The notes under the pieces are model-generated. The model worked only from the letters and a program-made list of their open reading frames with translations, had not been told where the DNA came from and ran no database searches. A stretch of DNA of 10,700 nucleotides from assembly GCA_949299435.1 (NCBI GenBank), contig CASGAK010000187.1, positions 1 through 10,700 of the forward strand. Reading direction: 5' to 3'. This DNA comes from an uncultured bacterium. Its GTDB lineage: Bacteria > Cyanobacteriota > Vampirovibrionia > Gastranaerophilales > Gastranaerophilaceae. The translations under genes and the position numbers were made by a program. This document shows positions 1-7,156 of this stretch, piece after piece (the first letter of the stretch is position 1; every line of letters starts with the position of its first letter).

Positions 1-70
1 AAAATCTTTTTCATTACGCAATTATAGAACAAAAATATTAATAAAATATATTAATCCTATATTCCTAACC

Positions 71-190
71 AAAAGCAGACCTTCATCATCTGAAAGCCTT
101 GCACTCGTAAGTATGCTCTATGGCTCGCTTGTCTAATACAACACTCTTAAGTTTTGCTGTCGGTACATTATCGCGTGACTTTCTCAGACA
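71..190 (-). repeat. Dispersed structured repeat, copy A
   Basis: One of four related ~120-nt non-coding copies in the window. It shares 14 identical bases (71-84) with the reverse complement of copy B, the block CTGAAAGCCTTG (90-101) with copy C, and the end at 179-190 with copy B at 11 of 12 positions. Stems seen: an outer stem pairing 72-77 with 114-119; an apical hairpin 98-102 with 107-111; and a longer hairpin 149-157 with 173-181, which has G-U pairs and one mismatch. The long hairpin is the end nearest the stop codon of the His-rich peptide gene, 30 nt away. Strand is given in the sense of that gene. The RNA strand itself is not proven, because wobble pairs favour different strands in different stems. 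Nothing else is evident in 1-219. Confidence 0.75.
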
Positions 191-219
191 TTTTTATAAC
201 GAAATTTCAAATCGGCTAA

Positions 220-477
220 CTAATCCCACCATTTATGAAAATGAAACTTCGGACCTTTTTTATGATGTTTAGGTTTTTTCGGCTTATGTTTCGGTTTATG
301 TTTATGACAATGCCCTGGCGGGTGACAATCAGGCTCATGAGAAGATGTTCCGAATACGACTTCTGTATTATCTCTTCGCAGACCAAACCAAGTAAAACTA
401 CCTTCATGTGCATTTACAGGTGTAAAAATTGATATTATAGATAGACAAATTATTACTCCAAATATTTTTTTATACAT
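220..477 (-). CDS. Small secreted histidine-rich peptide, putative metal binder
   Basis: This 85-residue precursor is not a family I recognise. Residues 1-23 form a clean signal peptide: Lys-Lys near the start, a hydrophobic core, then cleavage after VNA. The mature ~62 residues begin HEG. From about residue 47 the chain becomes a basic, low-complexity tail rich in His, Lys and Pro. It has 11 His in the mature part, two Cys in DCHPPGHCH (50-58), HKH and HH clusters, and ends FHFHKWWD. Such a tail could bind Zn, Ni or Cu, or haem, outside the cytoplasmic membrane; this is inferred from composition only. The start has a GGAGGG Shine-Dalgarno (481-486), unusually close at 3 nt from the ATG, and a plausible promoter upstream. 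It appears to be a single-gene unit with repeat copy A just downstream. ORFs in other frames here lack such signals. Confidence 0.75.
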   Translation of the reverse strand: MYKKIFGVIICLSIISIFTPVNAHEGSFTWFGLRRDNTEVVFGTSSHEPDCHPPGHCHKHKPKHKPKKPKHHKKGPKFHFHKWWD

Positions 478-503
478 ATACCCTCCAGCTTTTATAGTAA
501 GTA

Positions 504-532
504 ATTGTCTTATTTACCTATAATTTTGTCAA
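504..532 (-). promoter_or_regulatory. Candidate sigma-70 promoter of the His-rich peptide gene
   Basis: On the minus strand there is an exact TTGACA (532-527), a 17-nt spacer, then GACAAT (509-504), which matches TATAAT at 4 of 6 positions. It lies 27 nt before the ATG, with the Shine-Dalgarno in between. The -35 is good and the -10 is weak, and AT-rich DNA yields such matches by chance. Confidence 0.4.
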
Positions 533-579
533 GTATTTACATATAAAATTGTTACAGTCCTGGTTATTATTTGACCAAT

Positions 580-1338
580 CTATATTTTTATCTCAATTTC
601 TTTCAAGGAGTCTACAACATAATTTGATGTTTTTAGCAATTCCTCTTTTTCAATTTGCCCCGTAGCTGAAAGAATCGTTCTTTCAACTCCTGCATTTTTA
701 GCCGCAATATAATCCATGGGAGCATCACCTATCATAATTGCCGTTTCAGGTTTGGAATTTATCTCCTTTAGTGCCATTTTAACAGGGATACCACTTTCTT
801 TAGTTTCTTTTGTTGATTCTCTGCCTATCACAACATCAAATAAATTTTCCCAGTCAAAATGTCTTAATGTCATTAGCGTCGATTCTTTTGAATCTGATGT
901 CACTATACCTATTTTTATACCATTTTTGCGTAATTTTTTAATAAATTCTACAGCTGAATCTATAGGTTTGGTGTATTTAACCATTTCTTTATAATAAATA
1001 TTATTGACATAATCAAATATTTCTTCGAGCTCTTTTTCAGAAATATCAACCCCGAAATCTTTCAAATCCTTACAAAATATTTGGATAATTATAACCCTTG
1101 AATAAAGTGCCGTAATCCCGTCAGAGAGCATTTTTCCGCTTTTTACATTATATCCTAGACGAAGACAAAGTTTTGAAAAGTTTTCTCTGCTCAAATTATA
1201 TCTTTTTAAAATTTCTTCTACACGAAGCTCGGTCATCTTGCCCCAAAAATAATGCAAGTCGATAAAAGTTCCATCTTTATCAAAAAGTACCGTATCTATA
1301 TTATCTAATTGCCAATCAGGAGTTTTCAGAGTAATCAT
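580..1338 (-). CDS. HAD-superfamily phosphatase (C1-cap, phosphoglycolate-phosphatase-like)
   Basis: This 252-residue cytoplasmic HAD hydrolase probably removes phosphate from a small metabolite; the substrate cannot be read from the sequence. All four HAD motifs are present: I, LFDKDGT (nucleophile D20, acid/base D22); II, GIVTSDS (T147); III, a Lys in KESGIPVK (around K180); IV, MIGDAPMDYIAAKNAG (D205 and D209, Mg2+). About 100 residues between motifs I and II form a helical C1 cap, as in Gph and beta-phosphoglucomutase relatives, and the length is normal for that group. The ATG sits inside the stop of the ldpA-like gene (ATGA, 1335-1338), with GGAAG upstream, so the two are cotranscribed and probably translationally coupled. 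That points to a shared pathway, but which one is unknown. Confidence 0.9.
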   Translation of the reverse strand: MITLKTPDWQLDNIDTVLFDKDGTFIDLHYFWGKMTELRVEEILKRYNLSRENFSKLCLRLGYNVKSGKMLSDGITALYSRVIIIQIFCKDLKDFGVDISEKELEEIFDYVNNIYYKEMVKYTKPIDSAVEFIKKLRKNGIKIGIVTSDSKESTLMTLRHFDWENLFDVVIGRESTKETKESGIPVKMALKEINSKPETAIMIGDAPMDYIAAKNAGVERTILSATGQIEKEELLKTSNYVVDSLKEIEIKI

Positions 1339-2300
1339 TTATTATCTTCCAAGATTATATCAACTAAAGATTTAGCGATTTTTACAGCCTCAGACATTTT
1401 TTGAGAATTTGTGTATAAATCGTCAGCTAGAAGGTAATCTTTTACAATTTTTCTAGCAAAAGACCCGACTGCAAGACAATGAGGACGAACATCACACAAT
1501 GAAGCTAATTCTATGGACTTTGTATTAGTACCGCCTGACATCATAATATATACGGGCATATTTGCATTTTGGAACAATTGAGCAGTTGCAACAGCCTGCA
1601 AAGTTGTACCGTATTCATCGTTGCTTCCGCTCATTGCGATACCGTCTGCTTGGATTATTGTAGTATAGGGCTTTCTGCACTCCAACATTTTCCATACACG
1701 TTCTTTTAACTTTTTATCGCCTAACTCGGATCTATCCAGTGAAATACATAACATACCATCAAAATATTCATTTATTTGATTCCATTTTTCCATTACATCT
1801 TTTTCATCAGTCGAAATCGCATGAAATTCTATACAATCAATTCCTTTTGAAATTATTTCAGGCAAGACTTCCTTGTAATCCTGAAGCTGGCTAATCATTT
1901 CAATAGCATTTTTAGGACAATTTTTTGCACACTGCCCGCAGCCTATACAACGTGTTTTTTTTACTTTGTATTTGTCAAGTTCAATAATAGCATCATGTGG
2001 ACAAATTATTTTACATTTTCCACACTTAACGCATTTATTTTGATCAATTACAGCCTTTGTAATATGAGGATCACCATCAATTCCGACACTTACGCAAAGA
2101 TATCTGTCTTGTTTAATCCCAGCTCTTTCTAAACCCCTTTTTGCGGCATCAACAATTTCTGGCTTTGCACATAAGTCGAAAAAATTACAACCGGCTAAAG
2201 AATATATCGTAACCAGCTTTTCTACTTCTTGTGCATCTTCATTTCCTGCTCCGCATACTAATTTAAAACATTTTTTATTTTCCAGTAAATCTTTTAACAT
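1335..2300 (-). CDS. ldpA: LdpA-like [4Fe-4S] protein (light-dependent period protein family)
   Basis: This 321-residue soluble iron-sulfur protein is recognised by overall pattern. The N-terminus has KCFKLVCGAGNEDAQEV and an YSLAGCNFFDLCAKPEIV segment. Then come two complete ferredoxin motifs, CxxCxxCxxxCP, at Cys 90/93/96/100 and 118/121/124/128, enough for two [4Fe-4S] clusters. The C-terminal half has IEFH (157-160), QADGIAMSG (217-225), GTT (231-233), MSGGTNTKS (254-262) and a VGSFARK motif, matching the order in cyanobacterial LdpA. In Synechococcus, LdpA is a redox-sensitive modulator of the circadian clock. Here no clock or photosynthesis gene is seen, so a general redox role is more likely. 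It is first in a two-gene operon with the HAD phosphatase. The ATG has only a weak GAGAAG ribosome site, but the start fits the family. A generic ferredoxin-domain protein is the alternative. Confidence 0.8.
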   Translation of the reverse strand: MLKDLLENKKCFKLVCGAGNEDAQEVEKLVTIYSLAGCNFFDLCAKPEIVDAAKRGLERAGIKQDRYLCVSVGIDGDPHITKAVIDQNKCVKCGKCKIICPHDAIIELDKYKVKKTRCIGCGQCAKNCPKNAIEMISQLQDYKEVLPEIISKGIDCIEFHAISTDEKDVMEKWNQINEYFDGMLCISLDRSELGDKKLKERVWKMLECRKPYTTIIQADGIAMSGSNDEYGTTLQAVATAQLFQNANMPVYIMMSGGTNTKSIELASLCDVRPHCLAVGSFARKIVKDYLLADDLYTNSQKMSEAVKIAKSLVDIILEDNK

Positions 2301-2340
2301 ATTTTATCTTCTCTATATCCTATATTAGTTCTATTCTCAT

Positions 2341-2457
2341 AAAAGCTAATTTCTACGACATATACTACGCCTTTACGTACACTGACAAAAGCCGCCTAGT
2401 TATCTGATATGCCACTAAAATTCCGCTCTCACTCATTGTCACGGAATTTTTTGGAAA
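2341..2457 (-). repeat. Dispersed structured repeat, copy D (diverged)
   Basis: The most diverged copy. The best evidence is its long hairpin, a perfect 9-bp stem AAAATTCCG (2417-2425) with CGGAATTTT (2442-2450) around a 16-nt loop. It sits at the same place as in the other copies, with similar loop size, and is followed by TTGGAAACAC, close to TTGGAAAAAC in copy C. The far end starts AAAAGC like copy A and contains a GCCTT block, but the outer stem is lost. The hairpin lies about 60 nt past the malQ stop, in the polarity of the other copies. It fills most of the 212-nt gap between malQ and the ldpA-like gene. Confidence 0.5.
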
Positions 2458-2466
2458 CACAAAGAT

Positions 2467-2495
2467 AATGTAATACGTAAAATAAATCTTGTCAA
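2467..2495 (-). promoter_or_regulatory. Candidate promoter for the ldpA-HAD operon
   Basis: On the minus strand an exact TTGACA (2495-2490) is followed by a 17-nt spacer and TACATT (2472-2467), 4 of 6 to TATAAT, just past the malQ stop. If used, transcription would start near 2460. The ldpA operon would then have a ~160-nt leader containing repeat copy D. The weak -10 keeps confidence low. Confidence 0.35.
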
Positions 2496-2512
2496 TAAAG
2501 GATATATTTAAC

Positions 2513-4519
2513 TTATTTGAAAAGTTCCTGCATCATTTGAATATAATTTTGAGCTAAATCTTTATATCCGGGATTAATTCCGCTTTTATCGGTTCTATCC
2601 AGAAAGTCTTTCGGGAATACTCGGCTCCAATACGGCAACAGGGCTTCTGCTGTAGTTTTCATTTTATATTTATCTTCCATTCCGTTCCAATACCCCGGGA
2701 TATTCGGTCGATAATAGATGCCTAATGCGTCTTGTAAGGTAGTTTGCACCTGTTTGATATTATTTCTTGTGTAATGCCATTTCATAAGCTCTCGCATTAC
2801 CAAATCATGATCTTTCATTTCTTCTTTAGTAAGTTTTAGTTCTTTTTTACAAAAATCTCTGAACAAGGCAGGAGAATTTTTACCGCGACCTAAAGATATA
2901 CCTGACTTTGAATCACTATCCAAAAGCAAATCAACGTATTCTTTCAATGGCGGTAAATCGTGATTACCAGTTAGCAAGGCTATATTCTTTTGATTTTTTA
3001 ACTTTTCAGGATAATTGATGTTTGTGATATCTTGCTTTTGCTGAATATTTTCACCAATACCCATAGCTATCGGTATTCTTTGACTTATAAAGTCATCGCC
3101 GAATTTATTTTTAAACTCTTTATAAGCCTTAGTTTCCGCTAAAGGCCCAAAATCTTCAAGAATGTAGCAATCCTGAGGGATTTTACCTTCTTCTTTTGCG
3201 ACTCGCATAAATAATTCAAACATATTTTCACCAAATTTGTTTGTTTTTTTATCAATACGAGCTATCCATTCGGGCTTAAAAAAACTTTTCCCCATACCGC
3301 CTTTATCTTTAGAGGCAAATATTTCATCTCCTTTTAATATTCTGCCATCATCAGTTGCAAATTCCGTAGGAATTTCTGCACGATTTATGTATCCGACAAA
3401 ATGATCCAATCGCAAATCACCTTCATTGAGCAATTTTCTTAATGACGCCTCCTGATAATCCCAAAATTTTGGAGAATCGTAGTTATACAAAGCATGTCCC
3501 CATACTTGTGTTCTCGGATAAGCTGATTCAGGAGGACAGCCGCTTACTTTTGTCGGTTTAAAATCTTTATCAAGCAAAAACATATCTTTATTTGCCCAAA
3601 CATCTACACCATTAGGATTTACACCGATTGCAAGGTCCAAAATTAAATTTATTCCGTTTTCCTGCAAATTATTTTTAAACTGCTTGAATTGTTTGTCATA
3701 TATAAACTGCTCGAATTTAAACAAATTTATTTTATCTATTACATTTTTAATCTCTTTATTTGAGAGATTATTTTTTAATTCTTCTTGAATTAAGAGTTCA
3801 AAAGGTTTATCAAATTTTCTTGCTTTTTCTGGCAATAACTGTAAATTTCTCGGCCATTCCCGCCAATTATCCCCATATATTGATGATATACCGTCATAAG
3901 CAGAATATGTATCAAGCCAAAGTGCTTTATTTTCATCAAGAAATTTATTATATTCAATTTTCAACGGATTGCTAGCGTCCAATTTTTGAAATCTTGAATA
4001 TGCTTTTTTAAACCTTGGATCCTTTTGAGCTTTAAGCATATCTTTTGTAAAAACAGGAGATGTCACGTCATCTGGTAATTCTGATGGTTTTAAGATTGAA
4101 CCGTATTCGGGTTTTACAAGCTCGTTCAAATTTACAAGATATTTATTTTTACTGAATCGTCCTGATGAGTTGTAAGGACATAAATCATCTCCTAACGCAA
4201 ATAAAGGATTAAAAATCCAATGGGTTTGCTTAGACTCTTTTAAAAATTCAATAAACTTATCTGTCTGAGGATCCAAAAATTGACCGCAATAAGACCGTGT
4301 AGCAGGTAAACTTGATATATGAAATAACATACCTCTTTGTTTTACGGTTCCTTTACCATCTACACCTGTGAATGAAATAGTATTATATTTATTCTTTTTT
4401 TCAAATATATCAGATTTTGAATTTTCCAATAAAACAGCTTTTGTATAAATACCTGAATCTACTTTTTGGGCAGCAATACGGTTGTAATTTGTATATTCAT
4501 TAATTGCACTTATTTTCAC
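2513..4519 (-). CDS. malQ: 4-alpha-glucanotransferase (amylomaltase, GH77)
   Basis: This enzyme transfers alpha-1,4-glucan segments between maltooligosaccharides, in glycogen or starch turnover in the cytoplasm. Of its 668 residues, the GH77 domain starts near residue 61 (QRGMLFHISSLP). Motifs in order: DDLCPYNSSGRFSKN (111-125), DLAIGVNPNGVDVWAN (295-310), RLDHFVGY with nucleophile D372, ILEDFGPL with acid/base E455, and TGNHDLPPL with D521 (families usually have TGTHD). It is longer than typical members (~500-570) because of a ~55-residue N-terminal tail and local insertions. The tail is polar, has no signal peptide, and ends NTISFTG. The start is GTG, chosen because AAGGGG (4527-4532) lies 7 nt upstream; an ATG is absent there. 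It appears to be a single-gene unit followed by repeat copy D. Confidence 0.95.
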   Translation of the reverse strand: MKISAINEYTNYNRIAAQKVDSGIYTKAVLLENSKSDIFEKKNKYNTISFTGVDGKGTVKQRGMLFHISSLPATRSYCGQFLDPQTDKFIEFLKESKQTHWIFNPLFALGDDLCPYNSSGRFSKNKYLVNLNELVKPEYGSILKPSELPDDVTSPVFTKDMLKAQKDPRFKKAYSRFQKLDASNPLKIEYNKFLDENKALWLDTYSAYDGISSIYGDNWREWPRNLQLLPEKARKFDKPFELLIQEELKNNLSNKEIKNVIDKINLFKFEQFIYDKQFKQFKNNLQENGINLILDLAIGVNPNGVDVWANKDMFLLDKDFKPTKVSGCPPESAYPRTQVWGHALYNYDSPKFWDYQEASLRKLLNEGDLRLDHFVGYINRAEIPTEFATDDGRILKGDEIFASKDKGGMGKSFFKPEWIARIDKKTNKFGENMFELFMRVAKEEGKIPQDCYILEDFGPLAETKAYKEFKNKFGDDFISQRIPIAMGIGENIQQKQDITNINYPEKLKNQKNIALLTGNHDLPPLKEYVDLLLDSDSKSGISLGRGKNSPALFRDFCKKELKLTKEEMKDHDLVMRELMKWHYTRNNIKQVQTTLQDALGIYYRPNIPGYWNGMEDKYKMKTTAEALLPYWSRVFPKDFLDRTDKSGINPGYKDLAQNYIQMMQELFK

Positions 4520-4524
4520 TCTAA

Positions 4525-4532
4525 AACCCCTT
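4525..4532 (-). promoter_or_regulatory. Shine-Dalgarno fixing the malQ GTG start
   Basis: Read on the minus strand, AAGGGG ends 7 nt before the GTG at 4519-4517. This supports GTG as the true start, and so supports the unusual N-terminal tail being translated. Confidence 0.65.
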
Positions 4533-4636
4533 ATATACTATTTCTTATACGTGCCAATTTAGTATATAATAATTGATAAATTTTATTTTTTGTCAGATTA
4601 GATATCTAACTTTAACATTAATTAACAATAAATCTT

Positions 4637-5518
4637 TTAGTTTTTCTTTCTTGTCACAATCAAAATCACACCTGACAATATCAAAATTACACCGATTACT
4701 ATTCTCAAAGTGAGCTGCTCATGGAATACCAAAACACCGAAAAATATAGCAGTCAAAGGCTCCAATGCTCCCAAAATTGCAGTGGTTGTCGATCCTACAA
4801 GTTTTATCGAAATATTGATTGTCTCAAGTGAAATTATAGTTGGAAAAACAGCTAAAGAAACTGCACATAGCCATAAAAAAGGTTTGTCTATAATCTGCAA
4901 TTGAGTACAGAATTTAAGATTTACAATATATACCAAAAGTCCGAAAAACATTACATAAAAACTTATTTTTGCTCTGTTTAAGTGTTGAATAGCTTTAACG
5001 TTTTTAATTCCGACGATATATAGTGCATACAATAAAGCTGAAAGAAAAACGACCACCACACCATGCAAATTCAAACTCATGCCTGACTTACCCTTATATA
5101 ACAGTCCAATTCCGACAGAAGTCAATAAGATTGAAAATACAACCGTTTTAGTCATTTTTTCTTTAAAAAAGATTGCCATAATCACAGCTACCAAAACAGG
5201 ATAAATAAACAATATTGTACAGGCAATTCCAGCTTCGATGTAATTAAAAGCATCAAATAATGTCAAAGACGATAACGAAAAGAAAATTCCCAAAACCAAA
5301 AGCGGTATAAATTCTTTTTTAGTTATATGCAACGAGGTTTTCTTGACAAAATGCAGCCACAGTCCATAGACCATAACAGCAATTGCATAGCGGTAAAAAA
5401 GTACGGAATTTACCCCAATTCCACCAGCAAAAAGCGGTAATGCAAATAAAGGATTTGTGCCATAACTCGTCGCCGCTATTGCTCCGTTCAATAAACCTTT
5501 TGCACGCCTTTTAAGCAT
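4637..5518 (-). CDS. EamA/DMT-family membrane transporter (RhaT/YdcZ-like)
   Basis: This 293-residue integral inner-membrane protein has about ten hydrophobic segments arranged as two EamA repeats. The first starts LLNGAIAATSYGTNPLFALPLFAGG (about 8-33), with the paired motif FDAFNYIEAGIACTILFIYPVLVAV (about 89-113). The second, from about 150, ends GSTTTAILGALEPLTAIFFGVLVFHEQLT (about 241-270), a signature of the family. Such proteins move small metabolites or drugs across the membrane; members cover amino acids, nucleotides and sugars, so the substrate is unknown. The length is normal. The ATG is preceded by a strong AGGAGG (5524-5529) with 5-nt spacing. It is transcribed away from the ogt-like gene, which shares its upstream region. 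A short palindrome TTAGATATCTAA lies past its stop near 4596-4615, not a convincing terminator. Confidence 0.9.
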   Translation of the reverse strand: MLKRRAKGLLNGAIAATSYGTNPLFALPLFAGGIGVNSVLFYRYAIAVMVYGLWLHFVKKTSLHITKKEFIPLLVLGIFFSLSSLTLFDAFNYIEAGIACTILFIYPVLVAVIMAIFFKEKMTKTVVFSILLTSVGIGLLYKGKSGMSLNLHGVVVVFLSALLYALYIVGIKNVKAIQHLNRAKISFYVMFFGLLVYIVNLKFCTQLQIIDKPFLWLCAVSLAVFPTIISLETINISIKLVGSTTTAILGALEPLTAIFFGVLVFHEQLTLRIVIGVILILSGVILIVTRKKN

Positions 5519-5709
5519 TTTCTCCTCCTATTTTGATAATTTAATATTAAATATATTTCAAAATCAAATATTTTTTAACTCAATTTTATCTAAGAATTAT
5601 TTTAATGATAAGATATATTGGAAAAGCAAACTTTTAAAAATCTACACTCGACTTTTTATTGCCTTACATAGCTTAACTATCTAACACGATACTCTATAAA
5701 TCAGGTAAA

Positions 5710-6249
5710 ATGATGTTTTTTACAAATTATAACTCACCATTGGGAAAAATAATAATAAACGGCGACGATAAAAATATTTGCGGGGTATATTTTGAAAATC
5801 AAAAATATTTTCCCCATTCAATCATTTCTGACTTTATCGAAAACAAAGATTTAGAAATTTTCAAAACAACAATAAACTGGCTTGAAAGATATTTTGCAAA
5901 AGAAAAACCGAAGATTTCCGAATTATCACTTACACCACAGGGCTCTGATTTTAGAAAATTAATTTGGGAAATCTTATGTAAAATTTCTTATGGAGAAACT
6001 ATGACTTATGGTGAAATTGCAAAAATCGCAGCAAAAAAATTAAACAAACTTAAAATTTCAGCTCAAGCCGTCGGAGGAGCAGTTGGACATAATCCTATTT
6101 CAATTATAATCCCTTGCCACAGAGTCATAGGAGCTAATGGAGATTTAACCGGATATGCAGGTGGTATTGATAAAAAAATTAAACTCCTTGAATTGGAAGG
6201 AATTAAAATTAATTCTTTAAAAAATAATAAAAAATATAACATTTTTTAA
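5710..6249 (+). CDS. ogt: Methylated-DNA--[protein]-cysteine S-methyltransferase (O6-alkylguanine repair)
   Basis: This suicide repair protein moves the alkyl group from O6-methylguanine (and O4-methylthymine) in DNA to its own cysteine. Its 179 residues have a weak N-terminal ribonuclease-like domain and a clear C-terminal MGMT domain. The domain shows FRKLIWEILCKISYGETMTYGEIA (81-104), the DNA-binding helix SAQAVGGAVGHNP (117-129), the active site IIPCHRVIGANG with C136, and LTGYAGGIDKKIKLLELEG (146-164). The Arg finger of human MGMT and many Ada/Ogt proteins (ARAVG) is Gln119 here. As I recall, some bacterial relatives share this, so it need not mean loss of activity. Two adjacent ATGs could start the protein and neither has a strong ribosome site. 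The 191-nt divergent region to 5519 holds no recognisable operator. Confidence 0.93.
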   Translation: MMFFTNYNSPLGKIIINGDDKNICGVYFENQKYFPHSIISDFIENKDLEIFKTTINWLERYFAKEKPKISELSLTPQGSDFRKLIWEILCKISYGETMTYGEIAKIAAKKLNKLKISAQAVGGAVGHNPISIIIPCHRVIGANGDLTGYAGGIDKKIKLLELEGIKINSLKNNKKYNIF

Positions 6250-6323
6250 ATTAAAAACTTGACTTTATAATACTCCCAAATGCTAAACTATAAATGCGGA
6301 TTATAAAAATAAAAAGGGGTTAT

Positions 6324-6809
6324 ATGAAAAATATTCTAATAGCATACTACTCTCATTCAGGGAATACAGAAAAAATAGCAAAGAAAATTCAAGAAAAAAC
6401 AAACGCAGATATATTCAAAATAGAACCTGCAAAAGAATACCCTAACGATTACAGAGAATTGGTAAATCTGGCACAAAAAGAAAAACTTGCTAATTTTCAC
6501 CCTGAATTAAAAAGTAAATTAGATGATATATCCAAATATGATATTATTTTTATCGGAACACCTGTATGGTGGTATACAATGGCTTCACCTGTAAGAACTT
6601 TTATAAAAGAATATAATCTGGAAAATAAAATTATTGCACCTTTCTGCACTCATGGAGGCGGAGGGGAGGCTTCTACATTTGAAGAATTCAGAAACTTTTT
6701 ACCAAAGTCAAAAGTCATTGAAGGCCTATCTTTATATGAAATTCCAGATAATAAAACTGATGAAAAAATTGAAGAATGGATAAAAAAGGCATCTGCTGAC
6801 AATGAATAA
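6324..6809 (+). CDS. Flavodoxin family protein
   Basis: This 161-residue cytoplasmic FMN-binding electron carrier or small flavoprotein reductase has the flavodoxin order. MKNILIAYYSHSGNTEKIAKKI supplies the FMN phosphate loop (SHSGNT, 10-15). IIFIGTPVWWYTMASPVRTFI (74-94) gives the aromatic residues that stack on the isoalloxazine. PFCTHGGGG (106-114) forms the third loop. The pattern fits the Flavodoxin_4 type common in gut anaerobes. An upstream ATG at 6294 would add ten residues, but I reject it: AAGGGG (6314-6319) sits just before 6324, the family begins with MK-hydrophobic, and the 6294 ATG overlaps a TATAAA likely to be the -10. The gene overlaps the next by 8 nt, so the pair is cotranscribed and probably works together. 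Confidence 0.92.
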   Translation: MKNILIAYYSHSGNTEKIAKKIQEKTNADIFKIEPAKEYPNDYRELVNLAQKEKLANFHPELKSKLDDISKYDIIFIGTPVWWYTMASPVRTFIKEYNLENKIIAPFCTHGGGGEASTFEEFRNFLPKSKVIEGLSLYEIPDNKTDEKIEEWIKKASADNE

Positions 6810-7146
6810 AGTAAAAATTACGGTACTTAAAACAACATTTGACAAAGAATTAGCAAGCGAATACGGGGTTGAAGGGCTGGGCACCTGTCCAATGCTAAAA
6901 GTCGGTCAAATTTTTTATGCCGATTATGCAAAACCCGAAGGATTTTGTGATGAAGCCTGGAAAGCAATTTATCAATATGTATTTTCCCTATCACACGGCT
7001 GCTCAAAAGAACTTTTTTACTGTGGCGATTGGATAAAAACGCCTGGAGTTGCAATTTGCAGTTGCAATGACGGATTAAGACCTGTCATTTTTAAACTGGA
7101 AGCGACCGATATAAAATCAGAAATAAATTATACTCCAATAAAATAA
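6802..7146 (+). CDS. TIGR04076 family protein (Cys-containing, function unknown)
   Basis: This 114-residue soluble protein matches my memory of the TIGR04076 family, whose function is undefined. Family features are VKITVLKTTFDKELASEYG (4-22), GTCPMLKVGQIF (27-38), KPEGFCDEAWKAIYQYVFSLSHGC (44-67), and a C-terminal GVAICSCNDGLRPVIFKLE (82-100). Six cysteines (29, 49, 67, 74, 86, 88) suggest metal or cluster binding, or thiol redox chemistry; this is inference. The start ATG lies within the end of the flavodoxin gene (overlap 6802-6809). It has only a distant AAGG, so translation is probably coupled. Pairing with a flavodoxin suggests a redox partner role. It ends 3 nt from the stop of the convergent gene. 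Confidence 0.85.
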   Translation: MNKVKITVLKTTFDKELASEYGVEGLGTCPMLKVGQIFYADYAKPEGFCDEAWKAIYQYVFSLSHGCSKELFYCGDWIKTPGVAICSCNDGLRPVIFKLEATDIKSEINYTPIK

Positions 7147-7156
7147 ATTTTATTTT
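7140..7156. terminator. Small AT palindrome between convergent genes
   Basis: AAAATAAA and TTTATTTT form a perfect inverted repeat around a single T, and both stop codons lie in it (TAA at 7144-7146 on plus, 7152-7150 on minus). It ends in T runs on both strands and so could help stop transcription both ways. It has no G-C pairs, so it is weak as an intrinsic terminator. Confidence 0.25.

Noticed and set aside
1..70. Possible promoter or gene end at the left edge
   Set aside because: AT-rich with no frame, motif or hairpin I can support.
71..190. Repeats as a MITE or IS remnant
   Set aside because: No terminal inverted repeats and no target-site duplication visible; copies are too diverged and structurally conserved. 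Not fully excluded.
216..432. Two other open frames across the His-rich gene (one on each strand)
   Set aside because: Their products look like shadows of the low-complexity sequence; only the 220-477 frame has a signal peptide and Shine-Dalgarno.
5640..5705. Possible fifth repeat copy upstream of the alkyltransferase gene (TCTACACTCG..., GCCTTACATAG...)
   Set aside because: Only loose similarity to copy D, no matching long hairpin, and it lies between divergent gene starts, unlike the four clear copies.
6294..6323. Upstream ATG adding MRIIKIKRGY to the flavodoxin
   Set aside because: It has no ribosome site and overlaps a likely -10 (TATAAA, 6289-6294). AAGGGG sits just before the ATG at 6324.
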